Below are positions 35,701-44,583 of a stretch of 64,000 nucleotides of DNA, one piece after another. The DNA comes from Sphingomonas tagetis (lineage in GTDB: Bacteria; Pseudomonadota; Alphaproteobacteria; Sphingomonadales; Sphingomonadaceae). Under the pieces are notes generated by a model that saw only the letters and a list, made by a program, of their open reading frames with translations, was not told the origin of the DNA and ran no database searches. The translations under genes were made by a program, and so were the position numbers. Every line of letters begins with the position of its first letter. Within the stretch, counting starts at the first letter, position 1. The DNA is taken from NCBI RefSeq assembly GCF_024211275.1, contig NZ_JAMLDX010000012.1, forward strand, positions 1 through 64,000. Reading direction: 5' to 3'.

Positions 35701-35963
35701 AGCGGCTGCGGCCGATCATCATGACGTCGATCGCGTTCATCCTCGGCGTGCTGCCGCTCGTGATCGCGAGCGGCGCGGCGGCGGAACTGCGCTCGGCGCT
35801 GGGCGTCGCGGTGTTCTTCGGGATGATCGGCGTGACCATCTTCGGGCTGCTGTTCACCCCGGCCTTCTATGTGATCAGCCGCAAGTTCGGCGACTGGACC
35901 AGCGCGCAGTTCGCGAAGGTCCGCCGCAAGCCGCAAGATCCTGTCGTGGAGCCAGCAGAATGA
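32778..35963 (+). CDS. RND multidrug efflux transporter permease (HAE1 family)
   Basis: The 1061-residue inner-membrane pump of the AcrB/MexB type uses proton flow to export hydrophobic and amphiphilic compounds. It begins FFIERPIFAAVLSILIV, the HAE1 start. The proton relay residues are visible: the Asp pair in GIVVDDAIVVVENV and the Lys in GLAAKNAILIVEFA. Two large periplasmic loops are complete. Its stop overlaps the ATG of the outer-membrane factor gene (ATGA). Confidence 0.96.
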   Translation: MKFPHFFIERPIFAAVLSILIVIVGLLAFPALPVQQYPNIAPPTVVVTATYPGATAETLAETVAAPIEQAINGVENMIYMSSSSTGNGVAQITISFKQGTDVDQAQVLVQNRVSTAEPRLPEDVRRIGVTVNKNSPDFLMVVFFTSPDKSLDLQYIGNYVNLQILDRVARTPGVGQAQAFGGRDYNMRVWIDPGLAAARDMTVDEVVNAIRAQNVQVAAGSVGQPPYGNASPAFELGVQAKGRLSSPDEFGKIVIKRDAAGRLTFLRDVARIELGAQDYGLNGYLGKEPTVGIGVFAAPGTNALEASAAVKAELATLAKDFPPGMTYRVAYDPTTYIQESVDAVYQTLIEALVLVVLVVIVFLQSWRTAVIPVIAIPVALIGALAVLFGFGYSINTLSLFGLVLAIGIVVDDAIVVVENVERLMEEEGLDPRAAAHKTMDEVSGAIIAISLVLTGVFVPTMFIPGISGAFYQQFAITIASATVISAFVSLTLSPALCALILKKPEHGKEPAPGWRGLPTRAARRFNDGFSKLSANYGKFTAKAVRALMLIGVVYAGLILIAGWRFTATPSGFIPQQDQGYLIGVVQLPPGSSLNRTDAVVRQAVAESLKLPAMADAMGFAGLDGASFSTAPNAGVIFFGLKPHADREDSAEEVLQKLYGAFAGIKGGDIMVIAPPPVQGIGTGGGFKMMIEDRSGLGYEALAQAGFAMMMAANQQESVAGAFTMFNTGTPRLTADVDRERAERMGVPVANVFSTLGAYLGSAYVNDFNYLGRTFRVTAQADAPYRDDPSDIQSLKTRSASGEMVPMSSLMTLKNDAGPYRVVRFNLYPAAELQGDTKPGYSTGQTLANMEALAAKTLPEGMTFEWTELAFEQKQAGNTGAIAFALAVVFVFLLLAALYESLVLPLAVILIVPMCLLAAIVGVNIMGQDNNILTQIGLVVLIGLAAKNAILIVEFARQNEDQGMDPRAAAEHAAHQRLRPIIMTSIAFILGVLPLVIASGAAAELRSALGVAVFFGMIGVTIFGLLFTPAFYVISRKFGDWTSAQFAKVRRKPQDPVVEPAE

Positions 35964-37417
35964 AGCGCCTGATCCTTTCGCTGATGGCCGGATCGCTGCT
36001 CGCTGGCTGCGCCGTCGGGCCGAACTATCAACGGCCAGAAACAGCACCGACCGCAGCCGGTCCGTTCGTCGATCCGGGGACGACCAAGGTGTCGCCCGGC
36101 GCGGCGGAGGGCGAATGGTGGCGGCTGTTCAAGGACCCGGTGCTCGACCGGCTGGTCGTCGAGGCGCTGAGCTACAACACCGACATCCGGCAGGCTTCGG
36201 CGAATTTGAAGCGGGCGCGGGCGCAACTGTCCGAAACGCGTGGCCAGCGGCTGCCGACGACCGGGGCGAACGGGAGCTATACGCGCTCGCGGACCGGGGC
36301 GGAAAGCGCGCAGGGTGCGTTGCCGGCGGGTGTGGACGGGATCGAAAGCGACTTCTTCCAGCTTGGCTTCGACGCCTCCTATGAGATCGACATTTTCGGG
36401 CGCGTGACGCGTTCGATCGAGGCGGCGCGCGGCGATGTCGATGCGGCGCAGGCGGCGCTCGATGCGGCGCGCGTGGCGATCGCAGCGGAGACGGCGCGGA
36501 CTTATGCGCAGGCATGCGGTTTCGCGGCGCAGGCCGAGGTGGCGCGCGAGACGGTGCGATTGCAGACGCGCACGCTGGAACTGACGCAACGGCTGTTCGA
36601 GGCGGGGCGCGGGACGGTGCGCGATGTCGATCAGGCGCGCGTGCTGGCGGAGAATGCGCGCGCGCAGGTGCCGCAGTTCGAGGCGGAACGGCGCGCGGCG
36701 CTCTATGCGCTGGCGACGCTGACGGGCAAACCGCCGGCGGAACTCGATGCGGCGGCGAGCCAGTGCGCGACGCCGCCGGGCGTGTCGGCGCTGATCCCGG
36801 TCGGCGACGGACAGGCGCTGCTCGCGCGGCGGCCGGACGTGCGGCAGGCCGAACGCAGCCTTGCGGCGGCGACGGCGCGGGTGGGCGTGGCGACCGCGGC
36901 GCTCTATCCGTCGATCCGGCTGCTCGGGTCGGTGTCGCTCGGCGCGCAGAATATCGAGGATCTGGGCAAGGGATCGTCGTTCAACTTTTCGCTCGGGCCG
37001 CTGCTGAGCTGGAGCATCCCCAACCTCACCGCGGCGCGCGCGCAGGTGCGGCAGGCGGAGGCGGGGGCGGAAGGTTCGCTCGCGGCGTTCGACGGCACCG
37101 TGCTGACCGCGCTGCGCGAGGTCGAGCAGGCGCTGGCACGCTATTCGGGCGAGATCGAGCGCAACGTCGCGTTGCGTCGCGCCGATGCGGCGGCGACCAA
37201 TGCCGCGCGGATCGCGATCCTGCGCTTCGAGGCGGGGCGCGACAGCCTGCTCCAGCGGATCGACGCCGAGCGCGATCGGGCAGGGACCCGCGCCGCGCTG
37301 GCGCAGTCGAATGCGGCGCTGGCGGAGGCGCAGGTGGCGCTGTTCAAGGCGCTGGGCGGCGGCTGGGAATCTGCGCCGGCGCCGGCGCGGCGCGAGGGAC
37401 CGGTTTCGGGTAGCTGA
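35960..37417 (+). CDS. Efflux transporter outer membrane factor lipoprotein (NodT family)
   Basis: The 485-residue TolC/OprM-type channel has a lipoprotein signal (lipobox LLAGC, Cys at 16) and the NodT family start GPNYQRPETA. Two internally related helical repeats are rich in Ala and Arg, each with a strand pair (for example FDASYEIDIFGRV and LGPLLSWSIPN). It completes the tripartite pump. It is coupled to the permease gene by a 4-bp overlap and is followed by a strong terminator. Confidence 0.94.
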   Translation: MKRLILSLMAGSLLAGCAVGPNYQRPETAPTAAGPFVDPGTTKVSPGAAEGEWWRLFKDPVLDRLVVEALSYNTDIRQASANLKRARAQLSETRGQRLPTTGANGSYTRSRTGAESAQGALPAGVDGIESDFFQLGFDASYEIDIFGRVTRSIEAARGDVDAAQAALDAARVAIAAETARTYAQACGFAAQAEVARETVRLQTRTLELTQRLFEAGRGTVRDVDQARVLAENARAQVPQFEAERRAALYALATLTGKPPAELDAAASQCATPPGVSALIPVGDGQALLARRPDVRQAERSLAAATARVGVATAALYPSIRLLGSVSLGAQNIEDLGKGSSFNFSLGPLLSWSIPNLTAARAQVRQAEAGAEGSLAAFDGTVLTALREVEQALARYSGEIERNVALRRADAAATNAARIAILRFEAGRDSLLQRIDAERDRAGTRAALAQSNAALAEAQVALFKALGGGWESAPAPARREGPVSGS

Positions 37418-37425
37418 TACCCGGA

Positions 37426-37465
37426 GAACGGGCGAAGCCGTGTTGCGTATCGGCTTCGCCCGTTC
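37426..37465 (+). terminator. Terminator of the RND efflux operon
   Basis: A perfect 15-bp stem, GAACGGGCGAAGCCG (37426-37440) with its complement (37451-37465), closes a 10-nt loop and is followed by GTTACTTTCTC. It lies 9 bp after the stop and also serves the convergent GNAT gene. Confidence 0.85.
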
Positions 37466-37474
37466 GTTACTTTC

Positions 37475-38026
37475 TCAGGCCGCCATTCGATCATACGGGT
37501 CAGTGACGTCGGACTCCGACAACCGCTGCTCGAATTCGGCGCACGGGACGACCTCGCAACGCGCACGCGAGAAGCGCGGGACGATCCGGCCGGTGGGCCG
37601 GAAGCCGAGCTTGCGCAGGACGCGGCCCGAGGCCGGGTTGTCGACGAAATGGCCGGCCGACAGCCGCGGAATGCGCAGCGTGCGCGCGATGTCGATCACC
37701 GCGCGGCCCGCCTCGGTCGCATAGCCGCGGCCCCACGCGTCCGGCGTGAGCCAATAGCCGAATTCAGCCGGTTCGCGCTCGTCCGGGCCATAGCCGATCC
37801 CGCCGACGATGCGGCTGACGCCGTCCTCGATCGCGCAGATCAGGAAGAAGGCGTCGGCCGGGCCGCGCGGGCGCGTCAGGAAATCCTCGGCATCGCCCAG
37901 CGCATAGGGCCAGGGCGCGCGCGCGAGATTCTGAACTACGGCGGCATGCCCGATCGCGCGGGCCAGTTCGGGCGCGTCCTCGATCCAGCCGGGACGCAGC
38001 GTCAGTCTTTGTGTCCTTGCGAACAT
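37475..38026 (-). CDS. GNAT family N-acetyltransferase (RimJ/RimL-like)
   Basis: The 183-residue protein begins ARTQRLTLRPG, the usual start of ribosomal-protein-Ser/Ala-type acetyltransferases. It has GYWLTPDAWGRGYATEA (acetyl-CoA loop) and NPASGRVLRKLGF near the end. I chose the ATG at 38026 for its strong ribosome binding site (GAGGAGAG); upstream in-frame codons up to 38176 overlap the rpmA terminator. The substrate is unknown. It is convergent with the efflux operon. Confidence 0.88.
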   Translation of the reverse strand: MFARTQRLTLRPGWIEDAPELARAIGHAAVVQNLARAPWPYALGDAEDFLTRPRGPADAFFLICAIEDGVSRIVGGIGYGPDEREPAEFGYWLTPDAWGRGYATEAGRAVIDIARTLRIPRLSAGHFVDNPASGRVLRKLGFRPTGRIVPRFSRARCEVVPCAEFEQRLSESDVTDPYDRMAA

Positions 38027-38101
38027 CTGCACTCTCCTCGTTTGCGCCGTGGCCCGTTTTGATGACGGGACCGCGACGATTGCGACTGGAGGGAGCAAAG
38101 A

Positions 38102-38156
38102 AAAAGGGAGACCGGGGCGACCCGTCTCCCTTTTGCGGTCTCCTGAGGCGGAGACC
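38102..38156 (-). terminator. Tandem hairpin terminator of rplU-rpmA
   Basis: On the minus strand the transcript first meets a 7-bp stem (38137-38143 with 38150-38156) and then an 11-bp stem, AAAAGGGAGAC with its complement (38102-38112/38124-38134). The second stem is followed by a TCTTT stretch. It lies 40 bp downstream of rpmA. Confidence 0.8.
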
Positions 38157-38195
38157 CGGATCGCCCTGGCGGGCAACCCGGCTGGTTACCCAATG

Positions 38196-38465
38196 TTATT
38201 CGGCTGCTTCCGCAATCATCTCTACCGAGCAGAATTTGCGGCCGAGCTTGCCGTCGTGGAATCGCACGCGGCCATCGGTGAGCGCGAACAGCGTGTGATC
38301 GCGGCCGATGCCGACATTGGCGCCCGGATAGAATTTCGTGCCGCGCTGACGGACGAGAATGTTGCCGGCAATCGCAGCCTGGCCGCCGAACTTCTTCACG
38401 CCAAGGCGCTTCGATTCCGAATCACGGCCGTTACGCGAAGAGCCGCCTGCCTTCTTATGTGCCAT
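38196..38465 (-). CDS. rpmA: 50S ribosomal protein bL27
   Basis: The 89-residue protein begins [20 protein letters not shown], the highly conserved bL27 N-terminus that reaches the peptidyl transferase centre. [20 protein letters not shown] follows. Full length. It starts 13 bp after rplU, and the pair form the usual ribosomal operon. Confidence 0.98.
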   Translation of the reverse strand: MAHKKAGGSSRNGRDSESKRLGVKKFGGQAAIAGNILVRQRGTKFYPGANVGIGRDHTLFALTDGRVRFHDGKLGRKFCSVEMIAEAAE

Positions 38466-38478
38466 TTCGCGTTACTCC

Positions 38479-38847
38479 TTACGCTTCAGCGGCCGCCGGG
38501 GCGTCGCCCTCGGTCGCCTTGGCCTTCGCGGCCTTCTTCTTGGTCTCCTGCGCACCGATCGCGGTGATCTTCAGGATCGTGTGGTTCTGGCGATGGCCGT
38601 TCTTGCGGCGATAATTGTGCCGACGGCGCTTCTTGAAGACGATGACCTTCTCGCCCTTCGCCTGCGCGATGATCTCGGCCGAGACGGTCAGGCCGTCGGT
38701 CGGCTTGAGGTCCGAACCCTCGCCAGCGAGCAGCACGTCGCCGAGCGTGATCGACGAACCGGCTTCACCGTCGAGCTTCTCGACGACGATCTTGTCTCCT
38801 GCGGCAACGCGATACTGCTTGCCGCCCGTGCGCACGATAGCGAACAT
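38479..38847 (-). CDS. rplU: 50S ribosomal protein bL21
   Basis: The 122-residue protein starts [20 protein letters not shown] and contains [20 protein letters not shown], the bL21 signature. The Ala/Lys-rich C-terminal extension after the core ([20 protein letters not shown]) is common in sphingomonads. It is the first gene of the rplU-rpmA operon. Confidence 0.97.
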   Translation of the reverse strand: MFAIVRTGGKQYRVAAGDKIVVEKLDGEAGSSITLGDVLLAGEGSDLKPTDGLTVSAEIIAQAKGEKVIVFKKRRRHNYRRKNGHRQNHTILKITAIGAQETKKKAAKAKATEGDAPAAAEA

Positions 38848-38977
38848 GGGCCTCTTCTCAATTCAAATGCATGTGCCCGCGCAGGCCAGACCCGGCGGGA
38901 GGAAGGGCGCGGTTATGAGATTCGGGTGCGGAAGTCAACCTTGCGGTTGCTGTTTGCGGGCCTCGCGGCCCGGTTGC

Positions 38978-39060
38978 GGTGCCAGCCCGCTCCCCCACCC
39001 GGCCACCCATTTCAGAATATCCTGCCGATGGGTGGCCGGGTGGGGGAGCGGGCTGGCACC
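38978..39060. repeat. Long palindromic (REP-like) repeat, copy 2
   Basis: Perfect 33-bp arms (38978-39010 and 39028-39060) flank a 17-nt loop. The inner 22 bp of each arm equal those of the copy at 1-58, and both loops share TATCCTG. It lies between rplU and hspQ, both on the minus strand, downstream of the hspQ-distal side. Confidence 0.9.
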
Positions 39061-39095
39061 GCCTGAGTGCGCTCTTCCGCGCACTCAGCAAATTA

Positions 39096-39476
39096 TCAGT
39101 GCCGGTGCTCGCGCTTCAACTGATAACGGCCGCCACTCATTTCCTCGAACAGCCCGCTGATCGCCGGATGATCGACCGGCTCGTCGCTGTCGTCGTGCAG
39201 CAGATTCTGCTGGCTGACATAGGCGACATAGCTCGACTCGGCATTCTCGGCGAGCAGGTGGTAGAAGGGCTGGTCCTTGCGCGGGCGCACGTCCTCGGGG
39301 ATCGCCTCATACCATTCGTCGGTGTTGGCGAAGACCGGATCGATGTCGAAGATCACCCCGCGAAAGTCGAACACGCGATGCCGCACGACATCGCCGACGT
39401 TGAAGCGGGCGTGTGAAACCGGCGGGAAGGGAACCCCGGCGGTGGAAAGATCGAGAGTCGTGTGGGCGCGAGTCAT
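39096..39476 (-). CDS. hspQ: Heat shock protein HspQ
   Basis: The 126-residue protein carries the YccV-like/HspQ core: ARFNVGDVVRHRVFDFRGVI, FDIDPVFANTDEWYEAIP and QPFYHLLAENAESSYVAYVS. It binds hemimethylated DNA in E. coli and acts as an adaptor for Lon-type proteolysis. The alphaproteobacterial form has an extra N-terminal segment of about 20 residues, as here. It is a single gene with the palindromic repeat just downstream. Confidence 0.93.
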   Translation of the reverse strand: MTRAHTTLDLSTAGVPFPPVSHARFNVGDVVRHRVFDFRGVIFDIDPVFANTDEWYEAIPEDVRPRKDQPFYHLLAENAESSYVAYVSQQNLLHDDSDEPVDHPAISGLFEEMSGGRYQLKREHRH

Positions 39477-39608
39477 GTCCTCAATCTAGTGTGCATTGCG
39501 CGCTGCACAAGAACTGCCGGAAGGGTGCTTGTGCGGCCCGGACCTTTCGGTTAGAGGCGCCCGCTCGACCGGTCGATGGCGCCGCCAGGCGCATTTCGGA
39601 CCCCTCGC

Positions 39609-39698
39609 GGAGAGGTGGCAGAGTGGTCGATCGCGCCGCACTCGAAATGCGGTTTACGGGGAACCGTAACGTGGGTTCGAATCCCACCCTCTCCGCCA
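39609..39698 (+). tRNA. tRNA-Ser (CGA anticodon)
   Basis: The acceptor stem GGAGAGG (39609-39615) pairs with CCTCTCC (39688-39694), followed by G and an encoded CCA. The anticodon loop in GCACTCGAAATGC gives CGA. The long variable arm TTACGGGGAACCGTAA and the T arm GTGGGTTCGAATCCCAC are typical of a class II tRNA. Confidence 0.97.
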
Positions 39699-39720
39699 TT
39701 TACTCGCCCCGTCCCGGCGT

Positions 39721-40617
39721 TCAGCTCTGCAGCTTGCCCAGAATCATCATCGACTGTTCGCCGCCCGATTTGGGGACGATCTCGCCGGTGCGGTCGGCGA
39801 TCGCCTGCCAGTGGGCGGCGACGCCTTCCGGAGTCAGTTCGTCGCCTTGCAGGCGAACGCCCTGCGTCAGCGTGACATAGGCGGCCTGAAACACGCCGGC
39901 GCCGGCGCCGACGATCGCGTTGGTCGGCGCGTCCTCGCTGACGAGATAGAGCGCGGCGGGCGCGACGCTCTCGGGCGTGAATGCCTTGAACGCGGCTTCG
40001 GGGAAGATGTCCTCGGTCATCCGCGTGCCCGCGGTGGGGGCGAGGGTGTTGACGCGGATGTTATACTTGGCGCCTTCGAGGTAGAGCGTCTTGGTCAGGC
40101 CGGCGAGCCCGAGCTTGGCCGCGCCATAATTGGCTTGCCCGAAATTGCCGTAGAGGCCGGTCGATGAAGCGGTCATCAGGATGCGGCCGTAATTCTGCTC
40201 GCGCATCGTCGCCCACACCGCCTTGGTGGCGTTGGCCGAGCCGTTGAGGTGCACGTCGACGACGAAGCGGAAGTCGGCGGGCTCCATGTTGGCGAAGCTC
40301 TTGTCGCGCAATACGCCGGCATTGTTGATCAGGATGTGCACCCCGCCCCAGCGCGCCTTGGCCTCGGCGACCATTGCCTGCATCTGCTCGTAATCGGTGA
40401 CGCTGGCGCCGTTGGCGATGGCTTCGCCGCCGGCCGCTTCGATCTCGGCGACGACCTGCAGCGCGGCGTCCGAATGACCAGCGCCGTCACGCGCGCCGCC
40501 CAGGTCGTTGACCACCACCCGCGCGCCGCGCCGGGCGAGTTCGAGCGCATAGGCGCGGCCAAGGCCGCCGCCAGCGCCGGTGACAATGGCGGTCTTTCCG
40601 TCGAATCGAATGCTCAT
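39721..40617 (-). CDS. SDR family NAD(P)-dependent oxidoreductase
   Basis: The 298-residue protein has TGAGGGLGR at 13-21, NNAGVL near 96, catalytic Ser in MTASSTG and YGAAK. The first part resembles the 3-hydroxyacyl-CoA dehydrogenase domain of multifunctional enzyme 2 (VVVNDLGGARDG is a typical segment). The extra C-terminal 50 residues also occur in such bacterial proteins. A role in acyl-CoA oxidation is likely but not certain. It stands alone, after tRNA-Ser on the opposite strand. Confidence 0.9.
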   Translation of the reverse strand: MSIRFDGKTAIVTGAGGGLGRAYALELARRGARVVVNDLGGARDGAGHSDAALQVVAEIEAAGGEAIANGASVTDYEQMQAMVAEAKARWGGVHILINNAGVLRDKSFANMEPADFRFVVDVHLNGSANATKAVWATMREQNYGRILMTASSTGLYGNFGQANYGAAKLGLAGLTKTLYLEGAKYNIRVNTLAPTAGTRMTEDIFPEAAFKAFTPESVAPAALYLVSEDAPTNAIVGAGAGVFQAAYVTLTQGVRLQGDELTPEGVAAHWQAIADRTGEIVPKSGGEQSMMILGKLQS

Positions 40618-40723
40618 ATCTTGTCCCGCGAGTGAAGATGCGATGCCGCACCGCTAGCGAACCCGCGGGAATATGCAAATCGCGCTGTGGGCAGCGCGGC
40701 CCGGCAGGACCGCGCCGCTGGGG

Positions 40724-41023
40724 TCAGCCGCCGCGCTGGCGGCAATTGTCGAACTGGCCGCGCTTGCAGATCGGATAGCTTTGCAGCGGCGGGGGCGGGG
40801 GATAGGCTTCGGTCGGCGATGGCGACGCCTGGAAGATGACCTGCTGCCCCGGCGCGGGCGCAACCGACATCGGCGGCGTGGCGGGCTGGTAGCCGCCGAC
40901 CGGATCGTCGACGGTCTGGCCGGCGGTCGGCGCGGCAGGCGCTGCGGGGGCGGGGGCCGTGTCCTGTGCGATGGCAGCGGTGCCGGTCATCGCGAGCGCC
41001 ACAGCTAGGGCGATCAGCTTCAT
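40724..41023 (-). CDS. Small Pro/Ala-rich exported protein
   Basis: The 99-residue precursor has a signal peptide (MKLIALAVALAMTGTAAIAQ, cleavage near 20). The mature part is a Pro/Ala linker followed by a C-terminal tail with two cysteines (SYPICKRGQFDNCRQRGG). It is not a lipoprotein. The ATG at 41023 follows AGGAGG. No function is known. It lies downstream of phoB on the same strand, separated by 83 bp. Confidence 0.78.
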   Translation of the reverse strand: MKLIALAVALAMTGTAAIAQDTAPAPAAPAAPTAGQTVDDPVGGYQPATPPMSVAPAPGQQVIFQASPSPTEAYPPPPPLQSYPICKRGQFDNCRQRGG

Positions 41024-41106
41024 CGGGGTGTCCTCCTGACATTGACGGTCAGAGCAATCTGCTCGGCCCGCCAACGCATCAGGCGGCGAATCTTTCCGAA
41101 ACGATC

Positions 41107-41799
<693 letters not shown>

Positions 41800-41800
41800 C

Positions 41801-42499
41801 TCAACCCTCCGAACTGTCGGTGTCGCGGTCGGCGAGGTAGCTGCCGGTCGCCGCGAAATAGACCATCTCGGCGACGTTGGTCGCATGGTCGCCGATCCGC
41901 TCGATATTCTTGGCGACGAACAGCAAATGGGCGACCTCGCTCACGGTGCGCGGGTTCTCGACCATATAGGTGACCAGCGTGCGGAAGATGCTGTCGTAGA
42001 AATCGTCGAGCCGGCTGTCGCGCTCGCACACCCGGATCGCGGCCTCGGCATCGCGCGAGGCGAACGCGTCGAGCACGTCGTGCACCATCTCGCTCGCCAT
42101 CTGCGCCATCGCCGGGATGACCGAGATCGCCTCGATCCGGTCGCTGCCCGAGGCGTGGATCAGCGGCACGCGCTTGGCGATGTTCTTGGCATAGTCGCCG
42201 ATCCGTTCGACCACGCCCGCGATCTTGAGCGCGGCGACGACGTCGCGCAGATCGTCGGCCATCGGCGCGCGCAGCGCGATGACGCGGACGGCCAGCTTCT
42301 CGACCTCGGCCTCGATCGCGTCGATCGCCTTGTCCTTGGCGCGGACCTGCTTGGCAAGCTCGGTATCGTTGCGCTGGAGCGCGGTCATCGCGTCGCCGAT
42401 CGCTTGCTCGGCAAGCCCGCCCATCTGCGAGATGAGCGCGCGCAGCTGCTTGATCTCGCTGTCGAACGCCTTGACGGTATGTTCGTGACCGGTCGCCAT
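41801..42499 (-). CDS. phoU: Phosphate transport regulator PhoU
   Basis: The 232-residue protein has two three-helix PhoU repeats with the metal-binding motif: EAEVEKLAVRVIALRAP with ERIGDYAKNIAKR in the first, and NIERIGDHATNVAEM in the second. PhoU links the Pst transporter to PhoR and turns signalling off when phosphate is plentiful. It abuts pstB (stop at 42500) and precedes phoB by 1 bp. Confidence 0.97.
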   Translation of the reverse strand: MATGHEHTVKAFDSEIKQLRALISQMGGLAEQAIGDAMTALQRNDTELAKQVRAKDKAIDAIEAEVEKLAVRVIALRAPMADDLRDVVAALKIAGVVERIGDYAKNIAKRVPLIHASGSDRIEAISVIPAMAQMASEMVHDVLDAFASRDAEAAIRVCERDSRLDDFYDSIFRTLVTYMVENPRTVSEVAHLLFVAKNIERIGDHATNVAEMVYFAATGSYLADRDTDSSEG

Positions 42500-43318
42500 T
42501 TAGCCGTACCTTCCGGTGATATAGTCTTTCGTGCGCTCCTGGCGGGGCGCGGTGAAGATCTGGTCGGTCTCGCCATATTCGATGAGCGTGCCGAGGTGGA
42601 AAAAGGCGGTGCGTTGTGAGACGCGGGCGGCCTGCTGCATGTTGTGCGTGACGATCACGATCGCGTAGCGGCCGCGCAGCTCGTGGATCAGTTCCTCGAT
42701 CTTGGCAGTGGCGATCGGGTCGAGCGCGCTGCACGGCTCGTCCATCAGGATCACTTCGGGGTCGACCGCGATGGCGCGGGCGATGCACAGCCGCTGCTGC
42801 TGGCCGCCCGAGAGCGCGGTGCCGCTGTCCTGCAACCGGTCCTTGACCTCTTCCCACAGCCCGGCGCGCTTGAGGCTGCGCTCGACGATCTGGTCCATGT
42901 CGCCCTTGGCGCGGGCGAGGCCGTGGATGCGCGGGCCGTAGGCGACATTCTCGTAGATCGACTTGGGGAAGGGGTTCGGCTTCTGGAACACCATGCCGAC
43001 GCGTGCACGCAGCTGAACCACGTCCATCGTCTTGTCGTAGATATTCTCGCCGTCGAGTGTGATCAGTCCCTCGACTCGCGCACTGGCGACGGTGTCGTTC
43101 ATGCGGTTGAGCGTGCGCAGGAAGGTCGACTTGCCGCAGCCCGACGGGCCGATGAAAGCGGTGACATTCTCCATGTTCACATCGATGGAGACGTCACGGA
43201 TCGCCTGCTTCTCGCCATAAAAGACGTTGACGCCCTGCGCCGCCATCTTGGGCACGCCCGGCGCGACCGCGGGGGCGGCGCTGGTTTCGGCAGTGTCTGC
43301 GAAATCGACTTGGGTCAT
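42500..43318 (-). CDS. pstB: Phosphate ABC transporter ATP-binding protein
   Basis: The 272-residue ATPase has Walker [10 protein letters not shown] at 57-65, the ABC signature LSGGQQQR and Walker [14 protein letters not shown], followed by the switch His in IVTHNMQQ. This is the PstB type ([17 protein letters not shown]). I chose the ATG at 43318, which overlaps the pstA stop by one base (TGATG). Confidence 0.97.
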   Translation of the reverse strand: MTQVDFADTAETSAAPAVAPGVPKMAAQGVNVFYGEKQAIRDVSIDVNMENVTAFIGPSGCGKSTFLRTLNRMNDTVASARVEGLITLDGENIYDKTMDVVQLRARVGMVFQKPNPFPKSIYENVAYGPRIHGLARAKGDMDQIVERSLKRAGLWEEVKDRLQDSGTALSGGQQQRLCIARAIAVDPEVILMDEPCSALDPIATAKIEELIHELRGRYAIVIVTHNMQQAARVSQRTAFFHLGTLIEYGETDQIFTAPRQERTKDYITGRYG

Positions 43319-44583
43319 CACCAGCGGGTCTCGAATCGGTTGCGAAGATAGATGGCGAGGGCGTTCATCGCGAGGAGGAACACCAGCAGCACGATGATCG
43401 CGGCGCTGGTCTTCTCGATGAAGCCGCGGCTGACCTCGTCCGACCACAGGAAGATCTGGACGGGCAGCACGGTGGCGGGATCGAACACGCCGCCGGGCGG
43501 GGTGACGATGAAGGCACGCATGCCGATCAGCAGCAGCGGCGCGGTCTCGCCGAGTGCGCGCGCCATGCCGATGATCGTCCCGGTGAGGATGCCGGGGAGC
43601 GCGAGCGGCAGGACATGGTGGAACACGACCTGCACGCGGCTGGCGCCGATGCCGAGCGCGGCGTCGCGGATCGAGGGCGGTACCGCCTTGATCGCGTTGC
43701 GCCCGGCGATGACGATCACCGGCATGATCATCAGCGCGAGCGTGAGGCCGCCGACCAAAGGCGCCGAGCGCGGCAGGCCGAACGTGCCGAGGAAGACGGC
43801 GAGGCCGAGCAGGCCGAAGATGATCGAGGGGACCGCGGCGAGGTTGTTGATCGACACCTCGATCAGGTCGGTCCAGCGGTTCTTCGGCGCATATTCCTCG
43901 AGATAGACCGCCGACAGCACGCCGATCGGGAAGGCGATCAGCAGCGTCACCAGCATCGTCAGCAGCGAACCCTTGAACGCGCCCCAGATGCCGACTGCAG
44001 TCGGATCGGTGGAGTCGGCACGGCTGAGGAAGCCGGCGTTGAAGCCGCTCTGCAACGCCCCGCGCTCGCGCAGCTTGCGCACTTCGGCCTGCATCGCGGG
44101 CTCGCCGCCGCCGTCCGCGGCCGCGTCGAGATCGCTGGAGGCGGGCACCCAGACATGCGCGCGCTGGCTGAGCAGGTTGGGATCGGCCTTGATCGCGTCG
44201 CGCACCGCGGTCCAGGCATTCTCGGCGATCAGTTCCTCGCCCTTTTCGCCGAACGCAGCGGTGGCGGCGGTGGCGACACGGTCCTGAAGACCGGCGCCGG
44301 CGAGCGCGAGATCGGCGCCGCGCGTCGCGAGCTGGGCGCGGTCGATGTCGAGCGGGGCGGCCTTGAAGTCGATCGGCAGCGCGACCTCGGTCCGCATGAA
44401 ACCGGCAGCGCCGTTGCCGACCATCACCGCGAGCAGGAAGATCAGGAACGCCGCCGACATCGCCACGGCGGCGAGACCGAGCGCGCGGAAGCGGCGTTCG
44501 GCGCGATAGCGCTTGCGGATGCGCTTCTGCATCGCATCCGTCTTCCAGTCGGTGGGCGCCCGAAAGCCGACGGCGTCAGTCAT
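43318..44583 (-). CDS. pstA: Phosphate ABC transporter permease PstA
   Basis: The 421-residue permease has an N-terminal membrane segment (about 35-58), a periplasmic insert of about 140 residues typical of the long alphaproteobacterial PstA, and a C-terminal membrane domain with the EAA-type loop ([20 protein letters not shown]). It overlaps pstC by 8 bp and pstB by 1 bp. Confidence 0.95.
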   Translation of the reverse strand: MTDAVGFRAPTDWKTDAMQKRIRKRYRAERRFRALGLAAVAMSAAFLIFLLAVMVGNGAAGFMRTEVALPIDFKAAPLDIDRAQLATRGADLALAGAGLQDRVATAATAAFGEKGEELIAENAWTAVRDAIKADPNLLSQRAHVWVPASSDLDAAADGGGEPAMQAEVRKLRERGALQSGFNAGFLSRADSTDPTAVGIWGAFKGSLLTMLVTLLIAFPIGVLSAVYLEEYAPKNRWTDLIEVSINNLAAVPSIIFGLLGLAVFLGTFGLPRSAPLVGGLTLALMIMPVIVIAGRNAIKAVPPSIRDAALGIGASRVQVVFHHVLPLALPGILTGTIIGMARALGETAPLLLIGMRAFIVTPPGGVFDPATVLPVQIFLWSDEVSRGFIEKTSAAIIVLLVFLLAMNALAIYLRNRFETRW

